Assembly (NCBI GenBank): GCA_004347685.1 | Contig: SLTJ01000001.1 | Coordinates: forward strand, 1-64,000 | Length of the DNA: 64,000 nt | Reading direction: 5' to 3' | Origin: Clostridia bacterium | GTDB lineage: Bacteria; Bacillota; DSM-521; Neomoorellales; SLTJ01 | Part shown: positions 36,011 to 46,444 of the stretch, piece by piece | How the letters are laid out: the number at the start of each line of letters is the position of its first letter | How positions within the stretch are numbered: position 1 is the first letter of the stretch | Position numbers and translations under genes: made by a program | The notes under the pieces: model-generated | What the model was told of the DNA's origin: nothing | Database searches by the model: none | Seen by the model: the letters and a program-made list of their open reading frames with translations, nothing else

Positions 36011-37381
36011 TCACTTCCCCACGCAGAAGTCGGCAAAAACGCGGTCCAGCAGTTCATCGTCAGCCACCGCGCCGGTGATCCCGTCCATGGCCTCCAGGGC
36101 CAGCTTCACCTCCAGACTGGTTATATCCAGCGGCAGACCAGCGACCACACTGTCCCGCGCGTGGCGCAGGTGCTCTTGGCACTTGGCCAAGGCGGCCCGG
36201 TGCCGCGCCGATGTTATTATTCCCTGACGGCCGACCGCCACCTTGCCACCCCAAACCATTTCGGCCACCATCGCCTCCAGGTCCGCCATCCCGGCCCGGG
36301 TGCGGGCGGACACGGCCACGGCCGGGACCCCAAAGACCTCCCGGACCTGATCCAAAACCGGGCCCTCGACCAGGTCCACCTTATTCATCACCAGCACCCG
36401 GGGCCGGCAACTAGCCAGGAGCCACACCCGGTGATCCGCCGCCTCCAGCGGCTGGCTGACGTCCACCACTACCAGCACCACGTCCGCCTGCTGGATGAGC
36501 TCCTGGGCCCGACCCACGCCTATCATCTCCACCGCGTCCTGTGTCTCTCGCACCCCTGCGGTGTCAATCACCCGCACCGGCAGACCGCCGACATTGACCA
36601 TCTCTTCAACGGCATCCCGCGTGGTGCCGGGAACATCAGTAACGATGGCACGCTCCGCCCGCACCAGAGCATTGAGCAGACTGGACTTGCCCACGTTGGG
36701 CTTGCCGCAGATCACCAGCCGCAGGCCCTCCCGCAAGATCCCACCCCGCCTAGCCTCCTCCAGATCAGCCGCCAGGCGCTCCAAGAGAAAATCCATTTCT
36801 CGCAACAACTCCTGCGGCCCCGGGTCCATCACCTCATCCGGGAAGTCCACGGCCGCGGTCATGGCGGCCAGCAAGCCCAGAAGCCTGTCCCGGGACTCCC
36901 CCACCCGCTGTGACACCCGGCCCTCAAGCTGACCCACGGCCGCGCTCAAGCCAGCCTCAGTCTTAGCCCGCACCACATCCAACACCGCCTCAGCCTGGAC
37001 CAGGTCTAGCCGCCCGTTAAGAAAAGCCCGGCGGGTGAACTCCCCGGGCCCCGCCGGCCTGGCCCCCAGAGCCAGCACCAATTCCAGAATACGGCGCAGT
37101 GGCAGCCAGCCGCCGTGTCCCTGGATCTCCACCACATCCTCCCGCGTGTAGCTGGCCGGCCCGGGCATGAAGACCGCCAGGACTTCATCCACTACCTCCC
37201 CCTCGGGCGCGACAATCTCACCCAATCGCATCCGAAAGGCTACCAAACCGCCAGGACGCCGGGGCCGGAAAATACGCTGTAAGATGGCCCTGGCCTCTGG
37301 ACCGCTCACCCTGACCACCCCGATGGCGCCCTCGCCAGGAGCCGTAGCTATGGCCGCAATGGTATCTCCCAGGACCACCAC
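36011..37381 (-). CDS. mnmE: tRNA-modification GTPase MnmE
   Basis: 456 residues. A formyl-THF-binding N-terminal domain begins GDTIAAIATAPGEGAIGVVRVSG. A helical domain contains the GTPase insert with CGKPNVGKSSLLNAL (G1), VPGTTRDAVEE, DTAG and NKVD (G4). The C-terminal catalytic motif CVGK ends the protein, as required. It acts with MnmG on tRNA wobble uridine. Confidence 0.96.
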   Translation of the reverse strand: MVVLGDTIAAIATAPGEGAIGVVRVSGPEARAILQRIFRPRRPGGLVAFRMRLGEIVAPEGEVVDEVLAVFMPGPASYTREDVVEIQGHGGWLPLRRILELVLALGARPAGPGEFTRRAFLNGRLDLVQAEAVLDVVRAKTEAGLSAAVGQLEGRVSQRVGESRDRLLGLLAAMTAAVDFPDEVMDPGPQELLREMDFLLERLAADLEEARRGGILREGLRLVICGKPNVGKSSLLNALVRAERAIVTDVPGTTRDAVEEMVNVGGLPVRVIDTAGVRETQDAVEMIGVGRAQELIQQADVVLVVVDVSQPLEAADHRVWLLASCRPRVLVMNKVDLVEGPVLDQVREVFGVPAVAVSARTRAGMADLEAMVAEMVWGGKVAVGRQGIITSARHRAALAKCQEHLRHARDSVVAGLPLDITSLEVKLALEAMDGITGAVADDELLDRVFADFCVGK

Positions 37382-37508
37382 TTCACCCCCTGCACCGAAA
37401 ACCTCTCTGGTCTAACAGCTCACAAGTCACCAATGGAATCCCAGCCGGCACCTTCATAAAAAAAATCCAGCAATCTTTTCAGACCGCTGGACGCCGACCG
37501 CGCTCGCC

Positions 37509-38129
37509 TTACCGCCGCAGAGTCACAACCACCTTGCGGTACGGCTCCTCTCCCTCACTCAAGGTATATACCTGCCGGTCATTTTGTAAAGCCGTATGAA
37601 TAATTCTCCGCTCATGTGGGGTCATGGGCTCCAGAACCACCCGATTGCCGGTCCGCTTCACTCGTTCTGAAACCCGATGCGCCAGCCGTATCAGGCTTTC
37701 TTCCCGCCGCTGGCGGTAGCCTTCGGCGTCCAGAAAGATGCGTACGTGCTCCCCCATTTTCCGACTGACAACCATGTTCAACAGGTACTGCAGGGCGTCC
37801 AGGGTGTCCCCCCGGCGGCCGATAACCTTTCCCAAGTTATTTCCGCTGAGGTTCATATAAAGAAATTCTTCTTTCTGCTCCACCTCCACCCTGGCCTCCA
37901 CCCCCATGGCCCGCATCACGTCGGTAATAAACCTCCTGGCGACCTCAGCCCCGCTTTGTTTCACTGTCACCCGCACACGGGCCTGTCCCCGCGGAATCAA
38001 GCCCAGGATCCTCCTCCCCGGCTCCTCAAGGACTTCTACCTCCACCTCTTCCCGGCCCACGCCGAGTTCCGCCAGGGCTGCGGCCACGGCCTCCTCCACC
38101 GTCTTGCCCATAGCTTCCTTGGTACTCAT
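37509..38129 (-). CDS. jag: Jag/KhpB RNA-binding protein
   Basis: 206 residues. A Jag-N domain (about 1-55, GKTVEEAVAAALAELGVGREEVEVEVLEEPGRRILGLIPRGQARVRV) is followed by a KH domain with VIGRRGDTLDALQYLLN and a C-terminal R3H domain (ESLIRLAHRVSERVKRTGNRVVLEPMTPHERRIIHTALQN). KhpB binds many RNAs and is tied to cell division and elongation in Firmicutes. It overlaps yidC by 4 bp, so the two are coupled. Confidence 0.94.
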   Translation of the reverse strand: MSTKEAMGKTVEEAVAAALAELGVGREEVEVEVLEEPGRRILGLIPRGQARVRVTVKQSGAEVARRFITDVMRAMGVEARVEVEQKEEFLYMNLSGNNLGKVIGRRGDTLDALQYLLNMVVSRKMGEHVRIFLDAEGYRQRREESLIRLAHRVSERVKRTGNRVVLEPMTPHERRIIHTALQNDRQVYTLSEGEEPYRKVVVTLRR

Positions 38130-38818
38130 TTACTCGTGACTTCCCCCTTAAGCTCCAGCCCGGGGCGGCTAACAAAAAACTGCTCTACCGCACTGGCCAG
38201 ACTGTACACCGCCCAGTATAAAGCCAATCCCGCCGGAAACTGTGAGCTTATATACCCCATAAAGACAGGCATGATATACAACATGGTGCGCTGCGTCTGA
38301 TCATTAGTGCCAGCCGTGCCGGCCCGCCGCATGGTTACCCACTGCTGGAGGAAGGTCATGGCCCCGGCCAAAACGGCCAGGATATAATAAGGATCCTTTA
38401 CTCCCAGGTTGGCTATCCATAAAAACCCGGCGTGGGCCAGGTTAATATTAGGATTCTGCACTGGGTTAAAGAAAGAACGCATAGCCGCAAACAAGGCGTA
38501 AAGAACCGGCAACTGCACTAACAGCGGTAGGCAACCGCTAAAAGGATTAACCCCTTCCTTCTGGTACAGTTCCATCATGGCCTGTTGTGCCTTTTGAGGA
38601 TTATTCTTGTATTTCTTCTGAATCTCGGCCACCTTTGGTTGCAGCAATTGCATCTTCTGCATGGATTTCAACTGCTGATAAGTTAATGGAAAGAGAACCA
38701 CCTTAACCACGATGGTAAACAGAATAATGGCCACGCCGTAGTTCGCCAGCCCGACCATGGCCGTGAGCGTATAAAAGAAGTTAATAACTTGAGAGATATA
38801 GTCAACCAAAACCTGCAA
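38126..38818 (-). CDS. yidC: Membrane protein insertase YidC/OxaI
   Basis: 230 residues, the shorter Gram-positive form. It has about five membrane segments, the groove arginine replaced by a basic KVVLFPLTYQQLKSMQKMQ cytoplasmic loop, and the conserved GCLPLLVQLPVLYALFAAMR and ALYWAVYSLASAVEQFF helices. No clear lipobox is seen at the N-terminus, where Firmicute homologues often have one. It inserts membrane proteins alone or with Sec. The order rpmH-rnpA-yidD-yidC-jag is standard. Confidence 0.94.
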   Translation of the reverse strand: MQVLVDYISQVINFFYTLTAMVGLANYGVAIILFTIVVKVVLFPLTYQQLKSMQKMQLLQPKVAEIQKKYKNNPQKAQQAMMELYQKEGVNPFSGCLPLLVQLPVLYALFAAMRSFFNPVQNPNINLAHAGFLWIANLGVKDPYYILAVLAGAMTFLQQWVTMRRAGTAGTNDQTQRTMLYIMPVFMGYISSQFPAGLALYWAVYSLASAVEQFFVSRPGLELKGEVTSK

Positions 38819-38853
38819 TTCTCTCCGCCGCCCCTATAGTGCATCTAACCAGG

Positions 38854-39114
38854 TCACTTGCGGAAACCGGTTACCACACCCGGCGACCTCACCTCCTTGA
38901 CCCCCACTTCCCTGCTCGGCATGGGATCCCAACCCCCGCGGCTAAAGGGGTGGCAACGGAGAATCCTCCACCCGGACAAGGCCAGACCCCTCAATAAACC
39001 CCATTCCTCTACCGCCGCTACACTGTACTCGGAACAAGAGGGGTAAAACCGGCAATGCGGCCCCAGGGACGGCGATATCCACCGCTGGTACCATCTAATT
39101 GCCGCTACGACCAT
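38854..39114 (-). CDS. yidD: YidD membrane-insertion efficiency factor
   Basis: About 86 residues from ATG at 39114. It contains AIRWYQRWISPSLGPHCRFYPSCSEYSVAAVEEWGLLRGLALSGWRILRCHPFSRGGWDPMP, the family signature with three conserved cysteines and an N-terminal amphipathic helix. It aids YidC. The gene starts inside the end of rnpA; an upstream ATG at 39135 is also in frame. Confidence 0.93.
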   Translation of the reverse strand: MVVAAIRWYQRWISPSLGPHCRFYPSCSEYSVAAVEEWGLLRGLALSGWRILRCHPFSRGGWDPMPSREVGVKEVRSPGVVTGFRK

Positions 39115-39469
39115 TCTTGGTCCCATTGTTCTCACCGTTCCACCCGGCCATCTTCCACAACCGCTGGAGATCCTGCACCACCTGCCGGTAAGTCAGCCCG
39201 GCCGCACCCGGTCTGGCCACCAGAATCACATCGCACCCGACCGGCATTTTCGGTGGGTATAAACGGCAACCCTCACGCATGAGCCGCTTGAGCCGGTTAC
39301 GCTGAACCGCCTTGCCCAGACGCCGCGAAACGGAAAACCCGAAACGCGGGTGCTCCAGGCCGTTTTGCAGATAATACATGCTGATGCGCCGGCCGAACAG
39401 CTTTTGCTTGGCCCGGTAGACCTGGGCAAAATCACTGTTCTTCTTCAGCCTCCAAGCCGCCGGCAACAA
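39095..39469 (-). CDS. rnpA: Ribonuclease P protein component
   Basis: 124 residues. The conserved RNA-binding motif SVSRRLGKAVQRNRLKRLMRE is present, with an N-terminal AAWRLKKNSDFAQVYRAKQKLFGRRISMYYL. It is the protein subunit that helps the RNase P RNA cut tRNA 5' leaders. Its 3' end overlaps yidD. The gap to rpmH is filled by a repeat element. Confidence 0.95.
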   Translation of the reverse strand: MLPAAWRLKKNSDFAQVYRAKQKLFGRRISMYYLQNGLEHPRFGFSVSRRLGKAVQRNRLKRLMREGCRLYPPKMPVGCDVILVARPGAAGLTYRQVVQDLQRLWKMAGWNGENNGTKNGRSGN

Positions 39470-39513
39470 CTACCTCACCTCCGAGCCGCCAGCACAAACA
39501 CCGAAAAACCCGT

Positions 39514-39646
39514 AACCATTCAGCCTGTCCGGCTGTCCGGAGACTAGCGGTGAACGGGTGAAGACGTCACCGTGGGCATCAGGCTGCGCGAAGGTAACGC
39601 AAACGCCGCCACCAGCAACGGTGATAGGTGGTGGCCTAAGTAATTA
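39514..39646 (+). repeat. Intergenic repeat element, copy C
   Basis: 133 bp starting AACCATTCAG and ending GGCCTAAGTAATT. It aligns end to end with the copies at 41662-41794 and 50578-50696, sharing CAGCCTGTC, a GGTGAACGG-like core, TGAAGACG, ATCAGGCTGCGCGAA and a GGTGGCCT tail. It fills most of the rnpA-rpmH gap and ends next to the rpmH stop codon. Confidence 0.65.
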
Positions 39647-39647
39647 T

Positions 39648-39782
39648 TTAAGCAACAATCCTGGCCCGGCCCTTCTGCCGCCGCCGGCTGATCACCGCTC
39701 TTCCTCCGGGCCTCCGCATCCTGGCCCTGAACCCCTGCACCCTTAAATGCTTTCTTTTCTTCGGCTGGTAAGTGCGCTTCAC
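39648..39782 (-). CDS. rpmH: Ribosomal protein L34
   Basis: 44 residues from GTG at 39782: (M)[25 protein letters not shown]...RARIVA, the standard L34 sequence and length. An ATG seven codons upstream (39803) is in frame, but the family begins at KRTYQPK. It is the smallest protein of the 50S subunit and the first leftward gene from the origin. Confidence 0.95.
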   Translation of the reverse strand: MKRTYQPKKRKHLRVQGFRARMRRPGGRAVISRRRQKGRARIVA

Positions 39783-40205
39783 TCCCAATGACTCCCTTCC
39801 CATGATTCCTCCATAAGTCTATCCTAGTCCTGATGCCGTGTCAAGAAAAAAACGCTGGTGCAAGAAGTATCTCGGACCACCGTCGCAGATCAGGGCCATC
39901 TGCTCCTGTTTACATCCACACGGCCCCCGTGTTATTATCATAGGGACAGGCTCCACCCTTACACAGCTATATTTACCTCTACATGCCATTTTGCCCAACC
40001 GTAACAATCCTATACCGGGCGCGGCCTCGTCCACGGCAGCCCAACAGCGCCGTCGCCACCCGCCCATTCGCCAGGCCTCCGATCAAGTCCGTGGTCGGCC
40101 GCCACGCAGCGGTAAGGTTTCAACACTACAAGCCCAGCTTGGGGCGAGAGGGTTGTCCACAATATCCACACCTGATTATCAACTGTCGGCCGGGGGGAGA
40201 GTTCA
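39783..40205. other. Origin region, rpmH-dnaA interval with DnaA boxes
   Basis: A 420-bp divergent gap. Two DnaA boxes sit back to back at 40153-40161 (TTGTCCACA) and 40162-40170 (ATATCCACA), about 35 bp before dnaA. TACATCCACA near 39911 is a weaker match. The gap holds promoters in both directions and no gene that I can support. Confidence 0.7.
39909..39938 (+). promoter_or_regulatory. Likely dnaA promoter
   Basis: TTTACA (39909-39914), 18-bp spacer, TATTAT (39933-39938), facing dnaA from about 270 bp upstream. The following leader shows no gene. The two DnaA boxes lie between this promoter and the gene, which fits autoregulation. Confidence 0.5.
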
Positions 40206-41552
40206 TTGCCTTCCATTGACCTAAATGCTATCTGGCAGGAAACGCTAAGCATTCTTGAGCGCGAGCTGAGCCGCACCAGCTTTGAGACCTGGCTCACCTC
40301 AGTCCAGCCCATCTTTTACGACCACGACCGGCACATCCTGTTTATGTCAGCCCCAGACGCCTTCGCCCTGCAATGGCTGGAAGACCGGTACTACGGTCTT
40401 GTCAAGAGCACACTGCAGTTTTTGACCAAAACCAACCTGGACGTCAAATTCTTTCTGGAAGGTACCCCCCTTCCCGTACCTCACGGCCCGAGTATGGAAA
40501 AAAACGCGCAAACAAGCTTGAACGCAGCCCTAAACCCGCGCTACACCTTCAGCAACTTTGTGGTCGGCTCGAGCAACCGACTAGCCCACGCCGCCTGCCT
40601 CGCCGTAGCCGATTCTCCCGGCAGATCCTATAACCCGCTGTTCATCTACGGCGGCGTCGGCCTAGGTAAAACCCATCTGATGCAGGCCATTGGCCATCGC
40701 GTGTCCAGCAACGGCGAACATTACCAGGTAACATATATATCTTCGGAAAACTTCACTAATAAACTTATCAACGCCATCCGTGACGATTCCACCGAAAGGT
40801 TTCGTAACACCTTCCGGAATGTAGATATCCTGTTAATAGATGACATCCAGTTCCTGGCCGGAAAAGAGCGGACCCAGGAGGAATTTTTCCACACCTTCAA
40901 CACCCTACACGAAGCGCAGAAACAGATAGTCATTTCCAGCGACCGGCCGCCACGGGAAATCCCCACCCTGGAAAACCGCCTCCGCTCCCGCTTTGAATGG
41001 GGCCTGATCACAGACATCCAGCCCCCGGACCTGGAAACGCGCATCGCCATTCTAGAAAAGAAAGCTTCGGTGGAAGGTGTAAAGCTGGCGGACGAAATTC
41101 TAGTGTACATCGCAGAGCGCATTGAGTCCAACATCCGCGAACTTGAGGGTGCCCTGCTGCGCCTGGAGGCCTTTGCCCGCACTACCGGGAAAGAGATCAA
41201 TATGGACCTGGTCAACGAGGCTCTCCAAGCCATTCTGCCGCCGGCGCAGCCGCGAGCCGTAACCGTCCAGGAAATACAGCAATTGGTGGCGCGCTACTTT
41301 AACCTTAAGATCGAAGACCTGAGCTCGAAGAGGCGCACCCAAATGGTTGCCTTCCCGCGCCAGATTGCCATGTACCTCTGCCGCCGGTTGACAGATGCCT
41401 CCCTGCCGCAGATCGGCACCCAGTTCGGCGGCCGCGACCACAGCACAGTGATCCATGCCTGTGAAAAGATAGCTACCGAGCTCGAAACAGACCCTGTGCT
41501 GCAGCAAACCGTCAGCGCGCTGATAGACAGTATCCAAGAAAAAAAACGCTAG
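40206..41552 (+). CDS. dnaA: Replication initiator DnaA
   Basis: 448 residues, a TTG start at 40206. Domain I (about 1-85) begins LNAIWQETLSILERELSRTSFETWL. The AAA+ domain has RYTFSNFVVGSSNRLAHAA, Walker A YGGVGLGKTHL, Walker B VDILLIDDIQFLAGKE and the sensor segments. The C-terminal DNA-binding domain has ARYFNLKIEDLSSKRR and GGRDHSTVIHACEKIA. It opens the origin by binding the nearby DnaA boxes. The divergent rpmH and convergent gene polarity place oriC here. Confidence 0.97.
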   Translation: MPSIDLNAIWQETLSILERELSRTSFETWLTSVQPIFYDHDRHILFMSAPDAFALQWLEDRYYGLVKSTLQFLTKTNLDVKFFLEGTPLPVPHGPSMEKNAQTSLNAALNPRYTFSNFVVGSSNRLAHAACLAVADSPGRSYNPLFIYGGVGLGKTHLMQAIGHRVSSNGEHYQVTYISSENFTNKLINAIRDDSTERFRNTFRNVDILLIDDIQFLAGKERTQEEFFHTFNTLHEAQKQIVISSDRPPREIPTLENRLRSRFEWGLITDIQPPDLETRIAILEKKASVEGVKLADEILVYIAERIESNIRELEGALLRLEAFARTTGKEINMDLVNEALQAILPPAQPRAVTVQEIQQLVARYFNLKIEDLSSKRRTQMVAFPRQIAMYLCRRLTDASLPQIGTQFGGRDHSTVIHACEKIATELETDPVLQQTVSALIDSIQEKKR

Positions 41553-41625
41553 CTATCCACAGGTTTTCCACCCGGCCTGCGGCTTGGCGTCAGAGCGGGG
41601 ATATGGAATTTCCACTTTATCCACA
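41553..41625. other. DnaA-box cluster, dnaA-dnaN interval (oriC)
   Basis: DnaA-box-like nonamers at 41553-41561 (CTATCCACA), 41564-41572 (TTTTCCACC) and 41617-41625 (TTATCCACA, a perfect box), all in one orientation. With the pair upstream of dnaA this gives a bipartite origin like that of Bacillus. The following AT-richer bases (41626-41670) are a candidate unwinding zone, and a repeat element comes next. Confidence 0.78.
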
Positions 41626-41661
41626 CCCTATATTACGACTACGGCTACAAGACAAGTATAA

Positions 41662-41794
41662 AACCATCCTAAACTGCTCAGCCGGTCAGAGGTCGGGCAG
41701 CGAACGGCTGAAGCCGCAAGCTGGGTTATCTGACTACGCGAAAGTGAAGGCGAGGCCGCTGACAGCAAATTGACAGGCGGTGGCCTGAGTAGTT
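41662..41794 (+). repeat. Intergenic repeat element, copy B
   Basis: 133 bp starting AACCATCC and ending GGTGGCCTGAGTAGTT. The core GTCAGAGGTCGGGCAGCGAA runs into CGGCTGAAG, then GGGTTATC and GACAGGCGGTGGCCTGAG. Ends CTCAG...CTGAG form short inverted termini. It lies inside the origin region, between the DnaA boxes and the dnaN start. Confidence 0.72.
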
Positions 41795-41844
41795 GGCAAT
41801 CATCATTGGGTGTTTATCACCAGGGCCAAAAGGAGGAATATCCT

Positions 41845-42969
41845 TTGCGTTTGACCTGCGAAAAACAAGACTTGGCGTCAGGTATCAATCTCGCTCTGCG
41901 GGCCATCTCGGGCCGTGCCCTGCTTCCTATTCTGAGCGGTATTCTGTTTGAGGCCGAAGAAGGCCTGTGTCTGCGTGCCACTGATCTGGAGATGGGGCTG
42001 CAGGTGAACGTGCCCGCTGAGGTGGAGGTGAAGGGAAAAGTCGTCCTGCCGGGAAAGATTGTCGGAGAAATGGTTCGCGCGCTGCCGGGCGGCCGCGTCA
42101 CCATCCAGATGGGGCCGGAAGACAGCCAGGCTCTGCTGACGTGTGGCGATCTGAGCCTAAAGGTCAATACCTATGAAGCCGACCAGTTCCCCCCGATGGG
42201 TAGCAACCTGGAGGAGGCTGTCAGCTATAACCTGGCCGCAGATTTTCTGCCACAAATCGCCAAGTATGTGGCGGTAGCCGCGGCCCGGGAGGATGTCCGC
42301 GGTGTTTTTTCCGGTCTCCTGTGGGAGGATCCTGGCGATGGCCGGGTAACCGTGGTGGGTTCAGACACCTACCGCATGGCCTGGATGCACTCCACGCTAG
42401 AGCGGGAGCCAGGTCGGGCCGTGCGGGCAGTAATCCCATCCCGAGCCGTCTTGGATGCGGCTCGGGTAGAGGTGGAGGAGGGTACGGCCGTCCGACTCTC
42501 GTTGACTGAGAGCCACGCCGCCTTTGCCTTTTCCGAGGTGTTGATTATGTGCAGACTTTTTGGCCTGGGTTATCCGGACTACCACGCGGTCATTCCCGTC
42601 AGCTTCGGTACTAGGATAACCTGCTCTGGCCACCAACTGGCCGAGGCCGTAGAAAGGGCTGGTCTACTGGCCAAGGAGGAAGAGAGTAAGGTCAGGGCCA
42701 ACCTGGTAAACCTGGATATTACCGGGCATACTATCAGAGTAAGCTCTCAGGCCAGCCAGTTGGGGACATTTTCCGACACTGTTCCGGCCCGCATAGAGGG
42801 CCAACCAGGCGTCATCACCTTCAATGCCCGTTATTTGCTCGAAGGGTTAAAGGCTCATGAGGGCGGCGATATTGATATCGAGGTGGCCAGGAGTTTTGAA
42901 GGAGTCATTATCAAGTCAGTCGAAAGGCCGGACGTATGTTACTTGGGAGTACCGGTGCGTCTAGAGTGA
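41845..42969 (+). CDS. dnaN: DNA polymerase III beta clamp
   Basis: 374 residues from TTG at 41845, chosen because AGGAGG is at 41831-41836 and the product starts RLTCEKQDLASGINLALRAISGRALLPILSGILFEA. Three clamp-like domains are apparent. The C-terminus ends YLGVPVRLE; the family usually ends in a similar P-V/M-R/x-L-x form. It is the sliding clamp that tethers the polymerase. The frame is open upstream to 41770 through the repeat, but without similarity. Confidence 0.95.
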   Translation: MRLTCEKQDLASGINLALRAISGRALLPILSGILFEAEEGLCLRATDLEMGLQVNVPAEVEVKGKVVLPGKIVGEMVRALPGGRVTIQMGPEDSQALLTCGDLSLKVNTYEADQFPPMGSNLEEAVSYNLAADFLPQIAKYVAVAAAREDVRGVFSGLLWEDPGDGRVTVVGSDTYRMAWMHSTLEREPGRAVRAVIPSRAVLDAARVEVEEGTAVRLSLTESHAAFAFSEVLIMCRLFGLGYPDYHAVIPVSFGTRITCSGHQLAEAVERAGLLAKEEESKVRANLVNLDITGHTIRVSSQASQLGTFSDTVPARIEGQPGVITFNARYLLEGLKAHEGGDIDIEVARSFEGVIIKSVERPDVCYLGVPVRLE

Positions 42970-43001
42970 GCAGTCAGAGGCGGGAGAGGCAGAAAATAGC
43001 C

Positions 43002-43241
43002 GTGAATACTCCCTGGATTCGCCTGGATAGTTTCCTCAAATGGGCCGGAGCCGTGACCACCGGCGGCCAAGCCAAGGCTACGATTGCTTTTGGTGAGGTA
43101 ATGGTTAACGGCATCCCAGAGAACAGGCGCAGCCGCAAACTCAGAGCAGGGGATGTGGTGACCGTTCCAGGAGTAGGAGAGTGGCAATTGACCGGCGACC
43201 AGGAAGGGGATGGCTGTGCCCCTGACGCGGATTCACCTTAG
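43002..43241 (+). CDS. yaaA: S4-domain RNA-binding protein YaaA
   Basis: 79 residues from GTG at 43002, beginning (M)NTPWIRLDSFLKWAGAVTTGGQAKATIAFGEVMVNGIPENRRSRKLRAGDVV, the S4 fold. YaaA-like proteins sit between dnaN and recF in Firmicutes; a role in ribosome assembly has been proposed. It overlaps recF by 32 bp. Confidence 0.9.
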   Translation: MNTPWIRLDSFLKWAGAVTTGGQAKATIAFGEVMVNGIPENRRSRKLRAGDVVTVPGVGEWQLTGDQEGDGCAPDADSP

Positions 43242-44340
43242 CAATTATCGTAACTTCGCTGCCGCCGATTTTTGTCCCTCTCCGGCTATTAATCTAGTAA
43301 CAGGCGGCAACGGCCAGGGGAAAAGCAACCTGCTGGAAGCTATCTATTACTTGAGCTCCGGTCGTTCGTTCCGCGACTTGGCCGACGCCTATCTGATACG
43401 CCAGGGGACGGGGTTCATGCGGATTGAAGGCCAAGTGGACGGTCACGATGTGGCCATGGCGGCCAGCGCGGCCCCGCGGCGGAAAACTTTGTGGATTGAC
43501 GGGATCAAACATAACCGCCTGGCTCCCCTATACGGCTTTTTTCCGGCCTTAGCCTTTGTCCCTGAAGATCTATATATCGTCAAAGGCCCGCCCGAGGTCC
43601 GGCGCAGTTTTTTAGATCAGGTATTGGAACAGGCCCTGCCGGGTTACGCGGATGACAGGTTACGCTTTCGTCGCATTCTCGCTCAACGCAACCGCCTGCT
43701 TGCCGCCGGCGGGGCCGAGGCGAGCAAATCCCTCCTGGCCGTCTGGGATCAAGAACTTTGCCGGGCAGGGGCTAGCGTGATGGACGCCCGCTGGCTCGCC
43801 TTGAGGCGGATAGCTCCCCTCGCGGCTCGGCTCTATCGGGAGATTTCCGGCGAAGACGTACCCTTGCGGCTCGTATATCATCCCGGTGGCCTGCGACAAG
43901 CCATGCCCTGTAGCGCCGCGGGGGAAGAGGGTTTTGCGGCCCTGGCCTTGGCCGCCGCGGTCGAGGCCCGGAGGAGGGAGGAAATGGCTCGCGGTCAGAC
44001 CCTGGTGGGGCCGCACCGGGACGAAATCAGCTTCCTCCTCGGCGACAGGAATATGCGTTTTTATGCTTCCCAAGGGCAGCAGCGGACCCTGACTTTGGCT
44101 CTGCGGTTGGCCCAGAAGGAACTGCTGCGGCGCGAATGGCAAGGAAGACTCACAGTCATTCTCGACGATGTTTTCTCCGAGCTGGACGCTGGTCATCAGG
44201 AACGGCTGGTGCAAGCTCTGGATGGGCAGGTATTCCTGGCAACGTGCCAACCGGACCGGTTGCCGCGGGCGTTACAGGAGAGGGCTGCGGTCACGGTGGG
44301 TGTAGCCGGCGGCAAGCTATCTGCCACCGCGGCCGGTTAG
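43210..44340 (+). CDS. recF: Recombination protein RecF
   Basis: 376 residues. An SMC-like ATPase with Walker A GGNGQGKSNLLEAIYYLSSGRSFR, signature YASQGQQRTLTLALRLAQ and Walker B VILDDVFSELDAGHQERL. It helps load RecA at gaps and at stalled forks. The start is ATG at 43210, inside the S4 gene. It is followed by about 150 bp with a promoter for gyrB. Confidence 0.95.
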   Translation: MAVPLTRIHLSNYRNFAAADFCPSPAINLVTGGNGQGKSNLLEAIYYLSSGRSFRDLADAYLIRQGTGFMRIEGQVDGHDVAMAASAAPRRKTLWIDGIKHNRLAPLYGFFPALAFVPEDLYIVKGPPEVRRSFLDQVLEQALPGYADDRLRFRRILAQRNRLLAAGGAEASKSLLAVWDQELCRAGASVMDARWLALRRIAPLAARLYREISGEDVPLRLVYHPGGLRQAMPCSAAGEEGFAALALAAAVEARRREEMARGQTLVGPHRDEISFLLGDRNMRFYASQGQQRTLTLALRLAQKELLRREWQGRLTVILDDVFSELDAGHQERLVQALDGQVFLATCQPDRLPRALQERAAVTVGVAGGKLSATAAG

Positions 44341-44384
44341 TAACCGGGTTCCCGGCTAGGCCCAGTACTGCGCCGCCAACCGGC

Positions 44385-44413
44385 TTGTGAGAACAGGTTT
44401 TTTGTGCTATGAT
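44385..44413 (+). promoter_or_regulatory. Promoter of gyrB
   Basis: TTGTGA (44385-44390), 17-bp spacer, TATGAT (44408-44413), about 80 bp before gyrB. Confidence 0.6.
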
Positions 44414-44474
44414 AATGTAAGGCAGGCCGGTGCCGGAAGTTGGGAGGTTTCGGTCCGGATCTGCGTTTTTTTGA

Positions 44475-46400
<1,926 letters not shown>

Positions 46401-46444
46401 CTGGGTTGGGCGGATAATCCTGGCGTTTGGGAGGAAAACGTACT

